Source of the DNA: Daedaleopsis sinensis
Taxonomy: Eukaryota; Basidiomycota; Agaricomycetes; Polyporales; Polyporaceae
Reading direction: 5' to 3'
Length of the DNA: 64,000 nucleotides
NCBI GenBank assembly: GCA_033807695.1
Contig: CM066305.1
Location: forward strand, 3,844,001-3,908,000
A model generated the notes under the pieces. The model searched no databases and was not told the origin of the DNA. It saw only the letters and a list, made by a program, of their open reading frames with translations. This document shows, piece by piece, positions 41,959-53,133 of this stretch (positions are counted from its first letter, which is position 1; each line of letters begins with the position of its first letter). A program made the position numbers and the translations under genes.

Positions 41959-44450
41959 TCACGGGTTCTCCCTGAAGCCCATCAGGTACTCCATGATCTG
42001 GAAAGCAGCCTGCGAATAATTGAGTTAAATGCACGAGCCGTCAGCCCACCGCACACACGAGGATACAACACAGTAGCTTCCGCCAGAGCTAGAAAAGCAG
42101 ACTCACCCGGGGAGAGAACTGCGGGATCCTGTAAGTCGCACAAGCGAGAATCAGCATGCAATCACCCGGCAGACGAGAGGGGCCGCATGGAGAGGCATAC
42201 GCACATGTGTCCGCTCAGCGCGACCTCGTAGTACGTCAGCTTCCGCTCCGAGATGACGTTCCCGAGCGCGCCGACGCCGTCTACCAGGAAGCTGTCGACC
42301 GCAATTTCGTTCTGGAACCCCTGCAGGCTGCCCCCTGCACCAAGGGAAGCGCGCACACATTGGTCAATGTCAGTGCCAATGTTCAACGTGCATCGCGAGG
42401 AACGGAACGAAGGAAGAAGGGCAGAGACGCACAAGTCATGTTCTGCAGCACTATCCGCGCGCCCTCGGCGATGAGCGCGTAGTCCGCGAGCCCGTGCGCG
42501 ATCACCACCCGCGCGCTCTTCTCGATCGCGCCGGGCAGAACAGTGAATGCCGGGGGCAGGGACGCGTCCCCGTGCGGGAAGACGTCCGTAGAGCTGTTCG
42601 TGCACGCGTTCCAGTGTGTGTCCGCCGGCGCGTGGATAGCCGCCTTGACGTCCGCCCGGTCGAAGTAGATGGGCGACTGCGGGAGGAAGGAGTCCCCGGT
42701 GGGGTAGCCGAGGACGTCCCAGAGGATCGGCCACTGTAGATCCGGAAGGGGTGGGGGTTAGCGGTCGTCACGTAGTAGCGCGGGCGAAATGGGGAAGGAC
42801 GCACGTTGTCGAAGATCCGGTAGTAGTTGAAGCCGGGGTTGACGAGGAGGGACGCGTTGAGGACCATCGTCCACACATCGCAGCCGTCGTCAAACGTCGT
42901 GCTCGCACCCGGCAGCGGGAGCAAGCCGTGCGGCGGGTACTTGACGTATTTGTCGATGTACCCAGCGTAGTTGCATTTCTGGGCGATACTGTCGAGCTTC
43001 TCCATGTACGTCCGGCTGTCATGGATATATGAGGCAGGAGTGAGCAGCATGCAGAGGATGAGACGGCCTCGCAACAAAGCTCACTTCAGAGCAAAGACGG
43101 GGTCGTATTTGTGCACGAAGTCCATGGCGGGGATTTGCGTCTGAGCGACGGACCAGCCAAGGACCGCTGCATCGAAGAGGTGAGACTTACATGATACCAC
43201 ATTGATGTTGTAAACTGTGACAGTACTCACGATCAGCAATGAAAAATCCGTTGAGGTCAAGAGCGAGGTCGCTAGAGTGCTCGTAGATGTAGTCCGCCAG
43301 GTCTGGAGATAATGTCAGACGCACACTCTGCTGCGACACTCTAAATATCCACTCACATGGCACATACATTCCCGCATACTGTTACAGATGTGAGAAATTT
43401 AACCCGAACGACGGGGGGAAAAACGCACACTCTCGCCGGATAGGTACAGCTTCTTGTCCTTGAGCTCAGCGAACACCTCCAGGAACTGTTGCAGGAAGCC
43501 AAAGATCTGCGCCGCAATGTCGTGTTCGTCCTATATGATGTTATCGGTCAGATGTCTCATCGACACACACCGGGTATGCCTCTCCCTAACCTTAGCAGTC
43601 GCCGTTCCTGTCGAAAATCCGGTACCGATGGGCTGTTCCAGGTAGAGCACGCTTGACAGGTTCGTCCAGCTGAACTCGTTTTGAACGGGGTGTGCCGTGC
43701 CCCACGCCCACTGGAACGGCTGCGAGGACGATAACATCTGTGCGTCAGCGGAGAGCGCGACGTGAGACAAGGAGCGTGCAATACCCACCCCGTTCTCCTG
43801 CAAGAGCCCTTCGAGAGACGAGCAGCCAGGGCCTCCGTTCGTCCTAAGTAGATAGCAGGAATTTCAGCCAACCCGCACATGTAGAGCATGGGAAGAGGAC
43901 ACACCAGAATACGATGTCCTCCGTGCTTCCCTGCGGCCCAGGCGGGAAGAACCAGAAGAAGAGCTATTAATGCGGGCACATATCCAGCAGGTGTCAGAAC
44001 ACGCGCCGGGCAGTCAGCAGTACAAGCATTCAACGGTTAGTGGCGGAGTAGGCTGTGACAGCGCGAGCTGAAAAGCATACCTTTCGGTCCTCGTCCGGGT
44101 CCCCGCTGATGGGCATGAGACCGGACCAGCTGTCTCCGATGTTCCAGGTTACGTTGGGGATACTCCTCCCATCGACCCAGAATTCTGGGCAGAAGGAGTC
44201 CATTGTGAGCGCACAAAGAGGTGGCGCTGAGGGGCAAAGGAGACGCACCAGAGGCCCGTGGATTCTTGAAAGTGAAGTTCTTTATGCCCGGATCGTCGTG
44301 GTCGGTGGTGAGCAGACTAGGGGGCTGAGACAGGGAGGCGTGGAATTGAGGGGCCGCCTGAGGGTCGGTCAGAGAGACCATCCGAGTCTGTGCACCAACG
44401 GATGCAGCGGCGAAGAGAGGTAAAAAAGTGGGTGCAATAGTAAGAAGCAT
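41959..44450 (-). CDS. Secreted serine carboxypeptidase S10 (copy B)
   Basis: Fourteen exons with the same boundaries and phases as copy A: 44450-44249, 44184-44081, 43963-43905, 43843-43789, 43719-43591, 43530-43429, 43378-43357, 43302-43231, 43166-43085, 43015-42805, 42733-42433, 42334-42205, 42128-42107 and 42009-41959; 513 residues. The signal peptide is [20 protein letters not shown]. Catalytic Ser217 is in GESYAG, the Asp region is [15 protein letters not shown], and the His is in [19 protein letters not shown] and [15 protein letters not shown] are intact. The mature N-terminus and exon 12 differ most from copy A, so the pair has diverged well beyond a recent duplication. Substrate preference cannot be read from the sequence. 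Confidence 0.95.
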
Positions 44451-45768
44451 CTCGCCCGGTGGTGGGTATGGGCCACAGTGTTGTAGCCTATGCGATGAGA
44501 GCTTGAAGTTGAGTAAAGGCGAGACATTTTATACACCTCGTCGGGCTTGCGGCACATGGGTAACGAGCGTTTGTACGTGATCAGCGCTGCCGTATATTGG
44601 AGCCGGTCAATGAATCTTGTCGACGCTGACGGGGAAGCTACTTGAGTTCGTCCCGACGTTATGCTGGGAAGGACTATAGCTGGCGTTAAATATAGCGCTG
44701 AACTTCTTCGAAGGCGAACAACGGTTAGTTATGGGCTCTTACCCTCGGGGTGAATGAGCTGATGCATGCTATATCTTCTGTGAAACAAGACTGAGCGAGA
44801 GGTGCCACGTAAGTACTGGCACAGCCAGGATAAGCTCACAGGGGACTCGGGGTCAAACGATAAAATGACAACTTGAAGGACGAGTTGACAACCTTGGCGC
44901 GTACTGTACGTTGTTGTCAACGTAGGTTTCATGGCAGCTTCTCGAATGGGCGCGAAACGGGGGAGCAGCGAGTACTACGTTGAACACACTGCCTCTCTTC
45001 TGGTGACAGGCACGATTATCGGATATGGTGACCTGCGCTTTCGCGTTTTCGCTATCGGTCTTAGGGTGGGGTTGCATCATAGAGTGCAATGACAATACGA
45101 TATTCAAGCCGGTGTCCTACAACAAATGAGTGAGTATCATGACCTCTCATTTATGGCATATTAGAGGCAATGGAATTAAGTCACGACGTCGTACTTTGGC
45201 TTGTAAAACGTTGACTATGACTTTGTCGCTGCGGTGTGTGATGGCGGCAGGAAAGAAACATCGATGGAGATCAGTTAGAGAAAACATTAACTCTGAATAA
45301 CCCAGACAGTGACAAGTAGAAAGGTCGGCAGTACTGACAAGTCAAGTTCGTCGATGTATGCCTGCGCTTACTTTGAATGTCGTGTATAGAGTTCGTAGTT
45401 CGGAGCTTGAAGCAACGCATATGGGTTTGATCGGAGTTCTGTCACCAATAGAGGACCTTTCTGGGTTCCGATCAAGCTGCCTGAAACTCCAAAGGGAGTT
45501 TCGCGCTCCGGCTGAAAATCGAGCGCCGGGACGAACGTAGCCGAATTTGGTGATGGTGTGGCTAGGCACCCATAAACGCCACAACGCCTCGCTTGTGACC
45601 ATCATATGTCGTCACACCGCGTCCGTGACAGTGCGCGTCGAGACGTCAAAAGGGCCCCAAAGCAAACTTGAACCCGAACCACAACCATCCCTCCTCTTCT
45701 TGTCCTCGCGCGTCCTTCCCCCTCCTTCTCTTTCACTCTTCTACCCGCGGATCTTCAACTAATCCTTC
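44451..45768. other. Intergenic region between S10 copy B and an orphan gene
   Basis: It contains the S10-B promoter at its left end and a pyrimidine-rich leader (45690-45765) of the plus-strand gene at 45769. The central 1 kb shows only short unsupported frames. Confidence 0.45.
44527..44533 (-). promoter_or_regulatory. TATA box of S10 copy B
   Basis: TATAAAA on the minus strand lies 77-83 bp before the ATG at 44450. Confidence 0.6.
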
Positions 45769-47311
45769 ATGCCTCGTCTTCAGCTTTCCAGGAGGAGCTC
45801 GCTCTTGTACACGAGCGTGCGCAACGCGTTTCTCAAAGGTACTTCTTCTTTATATATTATAAAGGGGGCGGTCAAAGATGTGGAATCGAAGGGTGATTCG
45901 ATAGTCGTTTTGAGGGAGAGAAGCTAGTCGGCGATTCATGGTGATCGCCGCGAAGCGTCGGTGCTCCTCTCACGACGTGCAATGGCCGATTTCAAAAATC
46001 CGGAAATTGTTGCGAAATCGGTTGGAACATGGGTCATTCTGGTCAGAAATCTCCAACTGGTGGCAGTTCGTCGTTTTTGGAACGGTTTCCCAACCTTTGA
46101 ATGGGAGGTCGGGAAAGGCCATCCCATGGACGTTTCGAGTGCAACAATCACCGTGGAATCCACACATGAATCGTCAGCAAAATCCTCATCTTTGACTCCT
46201 ACCCGATTGATTGGCTGCTGTATGCTAATGGCGGGTTCGTTACAGCTTTTACGCGACGAACTGTTCAAGAGGAAGTCCGCGAAAGCTCCCCGGCCGGATT
46301 TAGCGATCTTGCACGTCGCGTGCAGGCGGACATCCAGCGGGAGACTGGTCGTTACTTCCCGCTGCATCAGGTTGTGCTCAGCATGCACGACTTGAAGCGC
46401 GAACCGGAACGTGAGTCGCCGCATGCATGTGTCCTCCATGACCCATCTTGAACCTGTACCCAGCCGTCCAATCTCTCCGGGAGTTGTCTCGGGACGTTCC
46501 TCTGATCGAGGTCACCTCCCCGCAGCTGAACTCATCCATGTCTCGCCGCCGTCTTGAACGCAACATCCCCGTCCTCCAGTGTCAGCTCGTGATTCCCCCG
46601 CCCTACTACTCAAACTCATTGGCTCTCTCGCCCACATCGGAATCGCGCCTGACGCCCACCAGCACCTTCTTCTCCAACATGTCTAGACGCAACAGCGGCG
46701 CCCGTTCGCACTCGCCTATCACACCCATCGACCAGATTCTGCACACACCGCCTACTCCGCCCAGACTGCCCCGGTTCGCCCCTCCCGCTGCCCGTACCTG
46801 GGCTCGCCTCAACGTGCAAGCACGGAACGGAGAGTCCTCTCCCTTGGAGTCTCCTGGCCTTGCCCTGACCCCGTATATGCTCAACGCTACCAACACCGGC
46901 AAGCCGTCCCTGACGCCGCTCCAGATCCCCAGCTCCGTGGTCAGCAGCGACTGGGTACTGCGCGACAACCACTTTATGCCGCCGTCGCCCCTGGCGCTCT
47001 CTCCCTTCGACCTGCCGAAGTGCCCGTTTCCCGGAGGCGCGCTGCAGGCTGCTGCCCGACCGGCGGCGCCGCGCACCAACTCTGCGTCGACGTTGGCGCG
47101 CACCGCGCTCCTGCGCGTCGCCCACCCGTCTTTTGGGCGCCGTGGCTCGTTCAACGAGCGTTCGACGGACGGCAGGCAGGTCGGAGACCTGGAGCGTGCG
47201 GCGTCTCCATTGTCGCCGTTTGCGGCGACCCCGATGTCCAACCAGGCCCTCGCCTCCCCCTTCGCTATCCACCCCGAGGCGATGGGCGGCTCGTACTTCT
47301 ATCGCGCTTGA
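45769..47311 (+). CDS. Orphan protein, Pro/Ser-rich C-terminus
   Basis: Three exons close in phase: 45769-45838, 46246-46410 and 46464-47311, giving about 360 residues. The second exon encodes an amphipathic helical stretch (TVQEEVRESSPAGFSDLARR, then VQADIQRETGRYFPLHQVVL). The third encodes a mostly disordered region with many SP/TP sites (PITPIDQILHTPPTPPRLPR, PLALSPFDLPKC), possible proline-directed kinase targets. No domain was recognised. A CT-rich leader precedes the ATG. The first intron is 407 bp, against a local norm near 55, because it contains a MITE with a second element inside it. The 23-residue first exon is inferred from phase and splice sites and is the least certain part. Confidence 0.6.
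45862..46204. mobile_element. Degraded MITE with a nested second element, inside an intron
   Basis: The outer element matches the MITE at 10315-10659: GGTCAAAGATGTGGAATCGA at the left, GAGGGAGAGAAGCTAGTCGG, CGCCGCGAAGCGTCG, and on the right GGAATCCACACATGAATCGT and AAATCCTCATCTTTGACT. Its end repeats are mutated. Where the first copy continues after CTCCTCT, this copy is interrupted by 45971-46128, which starts CACGACGTGCAATGGCCGAT and matches the minus-strand reading of the COX17 intron element (GGTTGGAACA, ACGGTTTCCCA, GAATGGGAGG). So one MITE family jumped into another, and both now sit in the first intron of the gene at 45769. Confidence 0.75.
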
Positions 47312-47984
47312 GGGGCTGCTTGCGCATGCCGCTCGTGTACGCCATCTCGGTTCAACAATCCACACTCCGCCCCCGCTGCGCTGCACGACTGTCTTCCTGA
47401 ATGTTATCTGTAGTCTCATATCTTCAAACCTCGCGTAACCCTTCGATCTCTGTCGCTGTCTATAGCATAGCATCCATCGCTGTCTGTCTCCATAGCTATT
47501 GTCCCTAGGCCTGTTCCCGTCACCGTGTATTGGCTATCCCCTCCGGTTCCGTTATCTGCGTACCCTACCTAGTCTTAGTTTCCTCGGTCCGTTCCATAGT
47601 CCTCCGCCCGCTGTAACCTAGCACACTGTCTCCGTATCCGCGCCCGCGCCCCGCTATCGCCCCTTCCCCCTCTCTTCGTTGATCGCTGCAACCTTCCCCG
47701 CCTACTATTGCATATGTGTTATGTGCCCCTCCCTAAGATATATATTGCGTTTAATGTAGTCCTCGTATGATGATACAATCGATGCGTAAGTATATTGCGC
47801 TTTGTTCTATGCGAGCATGATGATGTATACCTTGGATCCGCGAAGATACAAATAATGAATGACAGTCATGCTGTCGCATCCAAAGGAATGATACCAACAA
47901 TCTTTCATTCGGCGATCGGGTTGGACTCGATCGCCTTCACTGCGAACCGATACAGATGAGCCGCCCTTCTCGCGAACTCAATAC
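47312..47984. other. Convergent spacer, orphan gene / M35 protease
   Basis: Pyrimidine-rich 3' region of the plus-strand gene, then AT-rich sequence (47745-47900) with possible polyadenylation signals for both genes. No gene seen. Confidence 0.45.
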
Positions 47985-49520
47985 TCAAGGTTTGCACTGA
48001 GTGTTCTTGTAGACCTGTGTGGCGAAGCACTGCGGGGTCGTCAGTACTCCAGCAACGAGCGCACAACTTGGACTCGCCAGGACGGGACACGTACGTTGTA
48101 GTTGTCGGCATTGGTGACCGCCTTGTTGGGGTCCGTCTGGCCGAGATTCATGTCGAACGCGCAGCCGTAGCCGACGTCGGTCGTTTTCGAGGTGGCGTGC
48201 GTGAGCTCGTGGAGGGTCGTGCCCCCGCGGACGTTGCGGGACGCGACGGTGGTATCGTTGCAGAGCCTAGACGTGGCGACCTGATTGTAGAATCTCGGAC
48301 AATAGCTTGGTGCAGTGCGCACTAGTCAGCGTGTATACGCGTAGGGACGGAGGACAGGGACACACTAGATGTTGGTGGTGGTGGTGATCGTGTAGGCGAT
48401 GTATGTCGTCTTGGGGCATACGCCAAGGGGGTCATTGCAGTTGAGGGTGCGCGAAGCCGAGTTCTCGGTACCGGCGGACTGGCCATGCGGACGTTAGCTC
48501 GCATGCGCACTCATCGGCAAGGGCAGTAGGACTCTTACATTGAACACGTTGCGGACCGTGTTGGTCTGTGAACGGAGAGACCCAAACAAGATTAGTGCAT
48601 AGTACGCAGATGTGTTCTCGGAGAACGAGCACGTACCGGGGCAGTCCCGAAGTACGACTTGTAGAGCGAGTCGGCGGCACCAAAAGCGCCGATATAGTTA
48701 TACGCGAGCTTCGCGAGAAACTGGCCCTCAGTGTAGCTGGCGAAGTGTGAACTTGGTCAGCATGACACATAGGCGAGGAAGTGGACTATGAGTGTCACCT
48801 GGCGTTGATGAAGGTGTTCTGGTTGTTGACGGAGCAGCTGACGATCGCGCGCTTCTCGATGACTTTGAGGTCGCGCTTCTTGACATCGCTCTTTACGGTG
48901 ACCTTGGCCTTCTTCGCAGACTCGATCATGTACGCGCTATGCTTCCCGTCGGCCTCGATGACCTGGAAGGTGGTCTTGGGCTCGAATTCAAAGGCCCCAG
49001 TTCCGAGTGCTTCAAAGTTGTACAGGGTAGCGACTGCAGTGGACAGGTGTGTCAGCGTTCAGTGGCAACAACGAGCAGCGGATCAACTAGAGGAAGGACG
49101 CACCATCGTGCTCGACTGCCACAGTCTCGCCGGCGGGGATGACGACGTAGGAGGAATCGTCGAGAGCGCTCATGTCGATCATGACGTTGATCCCGGTGAA
49201 GTCAGCGGCGGTGTCGTCCTTGGTGACTGTGAACGAGCGGGTCGGGAGCTCGTTGTCGAAGACCGTGCCGACCTTGAGGACCTTGACGGGCTCAGAGCCT
49301 GTGTTGGTCACAGCGGCGGTGACCTTGAGGTCGTCGATGGAATGCACCTCCGCCGGCGCTGTCGAGTGCGAGGATGAGCATGCGATAAGATGAGCTTGGA
49401 GAAGAGGATGACCATACCCGAGAGGGAGACCTCGAGGGCGGGGGCGCGCTTGGCGGGGGTGGCGAGAGAGACCGCGCCGGAGAGGGCGAGGGCGACAAGG
49501 GCGAAGGAAAGCTTGAACAT
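47985..49520 (-). CDS. Secreted deuterolysin-type metalloprotease (M35)
   Basis: M35 aspzincins are secreted zinc endopeptidases; basidiomycete members often cut at the amino side of lysine. Eight exons close in phase: 49520-49418, 49358-49104, 49033-48799, 48736-48637, 48565-48539, 48478-48366, 48305-48095 and 48029-47985, giving 362 residues. Signal peptide MFKLSFALVALALSGAVSLA is followed by a propeptide (about residues 21-180) that ends near a KKR/EKR dibasic site before AIVSCSVNN. The zinc motif HELTH (GGTTLHELTHATS) is intact and is followed by TTDVGYG, which supplies the third ligand Asp in this family. Paired cysteines (CNDPLGVC, YYCP, RLCND, NCFA, QCKP) fit the conserved disulfides. 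The start has a TATA box 100 bp upstream and an inverted repeat further up. Confidence 0.93.
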
Positions 49521-49616
49521 GACCGGCGAGTATTTAGTATCTAGAGACTGAGATGTGCGAAGACTGCTGCAACTCGAGTTGAGTCTGCTGCCTCTCCGCA
49601 CTGCAGAGAGCAGCCT

Positions 49617-49622
49617 CTTATA
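49617..49622 (-). promoter_or_regulatory. TATA-like box of the M35 protease gene
   Basis: TATAAG on the minus strand is 97-102 bp before the ATG at 49520. Confidence 0.5.
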
Positions 49623-49661
49623 CCTGGAGGCAATCTTGCCGCCAGACAGTACAGAAACGTT

Positions 49662-49710
49662 TTCTGTATGGGTGGATTTTTGGCAGGCAGCAAAAATCCC
49701 ATACAGAGAA
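49662..49710. repeat. Interrupted inverted repeat upstream of the M35 gene
   Basis: TCTGTATGGG plus ATTTTTG on the left (49663-49682) pair with CAAAAATCCCATACAGA on the right (49691-49707); only three bases (TGG) are unpaired in the left arm, with an 8-base loop. It lies 140-190 bp upstream of the M35 start codon. It could be a palindromic regulator site or the scar of a small transposon. Confidence 0.55.
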
Positions 49711-51539
49711 CCGTCGACATTCTACACTGTCTGAGGAAGTTGGTGTAGACGACCACTTCAGCGCCCACTGTCCGCTCATCCCTTCCTCGTATTGCCGACG
49801 TCGACCCTCTCAAACTCAAAGGCACCATGATCGCGCCCAGCTGTACGCATGCTCGATATGCGTTACCTGCCAGGCTGTGGTATCCTCTGGCAACTCCCAG
49901 GCAGAGTGGCCCGCTTTTCGACGACTCGTAGTAGTCCGGCATTGCCATCACCAACACGAGGGAACTATCATCGTCGTCATCGTCTATAGATGCCAAAAAG
50001 ATCTTGGAGATATCCCAGTGTCGTTTCATGGCGGGGGGCAACTTAGATAACACGTATAGGACCTGACCCTACCCTTTTGGGTATACAAAGTTCACAGTTA
50101 CGAGACTCACCTGGAGGTTCTATGGAAGGTTTACATGCCATGTCAAGAGAACCTGCTGCATGTAGAGCGGCGGTGTGCTGCGTGGAGGTATGCTTCCCAA
50201 ATTCAACAGCGCGGGTCTGATGTAAGGAATGGACGAGGAGCACGAGCCATGGCATCACGAACACCGTTCACCGTACGTGACGATACCGATTTGGGAGTGC
50301 AGATCCAGGCATCGGTCGGCAACAAATCCTCCAAATTTCTTCCGAGGATGGAGAAGACCCAAGCTCAGTGAGGCTCAGTGTCGTCAATGCTGACATTAGG
50401 AAGACGTAGACGTACCACTGAGCTGTACCGGGTGTATCACTCGCACCCTACTACCAATGTGGCGATCTTCTGAGACAGAGGAAGAGGGAACTTGAAGGAC
50501 TCGGAAGGCAGGCCGCCTCGTCGGTTAAAGTTCATCAGTAAAACCAGTCACGGTCACACATCCCTCCTGACGATTGTCCGGCGTCTACGGTCTACCTCAT
50601 AGTAAATGTATTGTCGTCGTACAGTTACAACCTTAGTAAGTCACTTACATACTAGTACTGTCACGTACTCCCGTGCGCCCGACTTCGAGGAGTCGGACGA
50701 CGGACATCGCGTCGCGCCGTCTCCGCGTTCTTCTGAAAAGGCTGAAGCAAGCAAGAACTTCTTGTGCGTAATGCGCATCCCTTCCAAACACATCGAAACA
50801 GCTCATATACGGGCCGCGGATTATGGTGCACCAGCGTCTATATGAGTGGCGTCACAGGAGATCATCGATCACCGGCTATGATCTCGTAACCATTATGATT
50901 TCGAATGAGGCTTGAGATCACGCGCGAGGTCCAAAGCGCGGGTTGAACAGGCATGAAACCTCGTGAGCAACTTGATATGCTTGAGTCCTTCGCTTCTGCC
51001 CAGCGATGAGCTGAAGGACGTCCATTACTCTGTCACCAGTCAAAGCTGCGATAGCGCTTGACGCTCTTTTTCGTAAATGGGCTGCAGTTAGCTCGTAGTC
51101 GACGCCAGAGCCTCCCGCCCGGTGTGCTTGTTCGACCTCGCGATGTTCACTGCCCACGCCGCAGCGCGAGACCAGGATCCCACTCGTCAGCTTCTCTGCT
51201 AAGGAGGCATCCACTGACCGTCGTACTCAGGCTGCCAGTGCCGCCTGTCCAGCGACCTGAATCTCAGGCTCTGATCGAATGCGCGCAATGACCGCGGCGA
51301 CCTCCAGCATCCCTACCCACAACTCGGCGTCCTCGCCCTTCCAGCACAAGCCTAGAGGAGTCGGGAGCCCATGGCCGACTAGCAGCCCGAGCAGGGGCGG
51401 CGGTTTCCCAAGGGGACAGCTCGACGCGTGCTTACTAGAGCAGCGCCAGTCGGACGATTGGGTTCGTCCGTTCCCGGAGGGGTCTAGATCTGTCCTCGTT
51501 TCTGTGCTGCACCTACTAGCCTAGCCGCAAAAAGCCGTC
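49711..51539. other. Upstream of M35 and downstream of the RdRP remnant
   Basis: No gene is supported. Minus-strand open stretches between 50918 and 51460 could be the eroded C-terminal part of the adjacent RNA-dependent RNA polymerase, but I could not align them to known motifs. A minus-strand frame at 49541-50053 has an acidic run of six Asp but no other sign of being a gene. Confidence 0.4.
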
Positions 51540-52953
51540 CTCGAGGACCTGGAGGTCGACGCCGGTCTTGAGCATGTCCTGTCAGGAGCGACCCGGCCGT
51601 GCGTCAGCATGTGCTAGTCAGTGATGTCGAGGGCGCGGGCGCAGGAGTCGAGCTCGACTTGAGACTAGATAGGACTTACAAGTGCAGCTTCATTGAGCTT
51701 GAAGAGCTGCTGCGCGAGAGGGGAATTGGCCAGTGCGGCAATCGCCCTGCACGGCGCGCAGCCACTGGTTGTGGAGCTTCCCCACGAGCATGCCGCAGCC
51801 ACGGTACTGGGCGAAGGTCGCGATGGCCTCGTCGGCCATGTTTTCGAGCATATGAGGCTGCCGGACGAGGGCGGTGCCTGAAGTGTTGCGGGGTACGGCG
51901 GGAGCATTCCGCGTGGGGATGAGACTCGGTTCCCAGATGACGAGGTATAGATCGCCGTCCAGGTCGCTAGAAGAGAGGGGAGGAGGCGCGACTTAATCAA
52001 GTGGTTAAAGTGAGGAAAGAGGGGTGGAGATTCACCCGAAAGCGATGCTGTCGGGAAGACTGCGAAGCACGGATGAGCGAGGGGTTCAAACCATATTGAT
52101 GACACCCGTGATACGTTCTCGAGATGCTCGAGCTGCAGACTCGGAGCGCCCAACGGCGTGGAACATGCGGATGTCTGAGATGGTAAAGCAGTCAGTAAAT
52201 GGCAGTCGCGGTTGTCGATGGCCCCAACTCTCGCTCGACGAGTCCCCGTAAAGCACGTGCCCGATGCACTTCAGAGCTCGCTCGCGAGTCGCGGTCGGTC
52301 AACAAAGATCCAATGAGATGTAGCTCGTTGTTGAGCTTCTCGTCGAGCACCTGTGATTGAAACGGAGCACGGAGCTTATCATGCACGATACCCCCATGTT
52401 GAAAAAAATGTTTTGAATATTTGCTCACCGACAACTCTACGCCAAGCGTCGAGAGCAGGATGATCAGCTGAACATTCAGATGGGCTGGGCCGGGAGCGTA
52501 GCTATGGCGGAACAGCTCGAGCTGGGTCGGCCCGCCTTTGAACTTGAGCATCGAAGGCCGGTACGCGATTTTGTAGGGGAAACCTCCTTCTCCTTCGCTA
52601 CTTATAGTCATGGAGAGGATGTCCTCGAAGACTTCATCCGGATAGCGGACAAGGACGCCTTTGATGCCGCCACGGTGAATTTGGAACGCTAGAGGCCACC
52701 AAAGTTCCCGCACCCGCTTGTGAGACTCATTCACACTAGCTATAGGAGTGGTAGTTGACTGCAAGGACATACCGGAGGTCTTGGCCGGTCGGAGATCGTG
52801 TGTTGCACAGACCTCCCGCGCAAGGCACGTCTCTCCCCCGGTCCAAGAAATCAGGAGACTTGAAGGAGAACCGGGGCAGAGACATGTGAATGTCATACAA
52901 GTCTCTCTCTCGCTCTCCCCTCTCGTTGAGACGAGCCCTACTCGGCTGGGCAC
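51540..52953 (-). pseudogene. RNA-dependent RNA polymerase (QDE-1/RDR family) remnant
   Basis: Cellular RdRPs make double-stranded RNA for RNA silencing. Recognisable pieces in order on the minus strand: FQIHRGGIKGVLV near 52689; YKIAYRPSMLKFKGG; the block AHLNVQLIILLSTLGVELS ending at 52429; LDEKLNNELHLIGSLL from 52350; DIRMFHAVG near 52175; the catalytic DLDGD (51951-51965) continuing into LYLVIWEPSLIPTRNAPAVP; then EAIATFAQYRGCGMLVGKLH; and VELDSCARALDITD with MLKTGVDLQVLE near 51560. The whole N-terminal half is missing (only 180 bp separate this from HRP1), and between LLTD and DIRMF about 60 usual residues (with the NPCLHPG-like motif) are absent or scrambled, with an in-frame stop at 52192. 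I read it as a truncated gene; a highly divergent, unusually spliced gene is the alternative. Confidence 0.7.
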
Positions 52954-53133
52954 GAGACTAGCACACTACTTCCTCGAGATTTAGATGTATATTTTGCAGC
53001 CTCTCTGATGTACATGGATCCTCGGGGAGCTCGAGCAACAATATCATAACGTAGGGCATAGTCAGATATTACTAGAATACAGCTCAATAAGTACCAGCCG
53101 GGCTCTGAGTCCTGTCCATGCAATCGTCGACGC

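Noticed and set aside
49541..50053. 170-codon minus-strand frame upstream of M35
   Set aside because: It crosses the M35 promoter, its TATA-like box and the inverted repeat; only an Asp run is notable.
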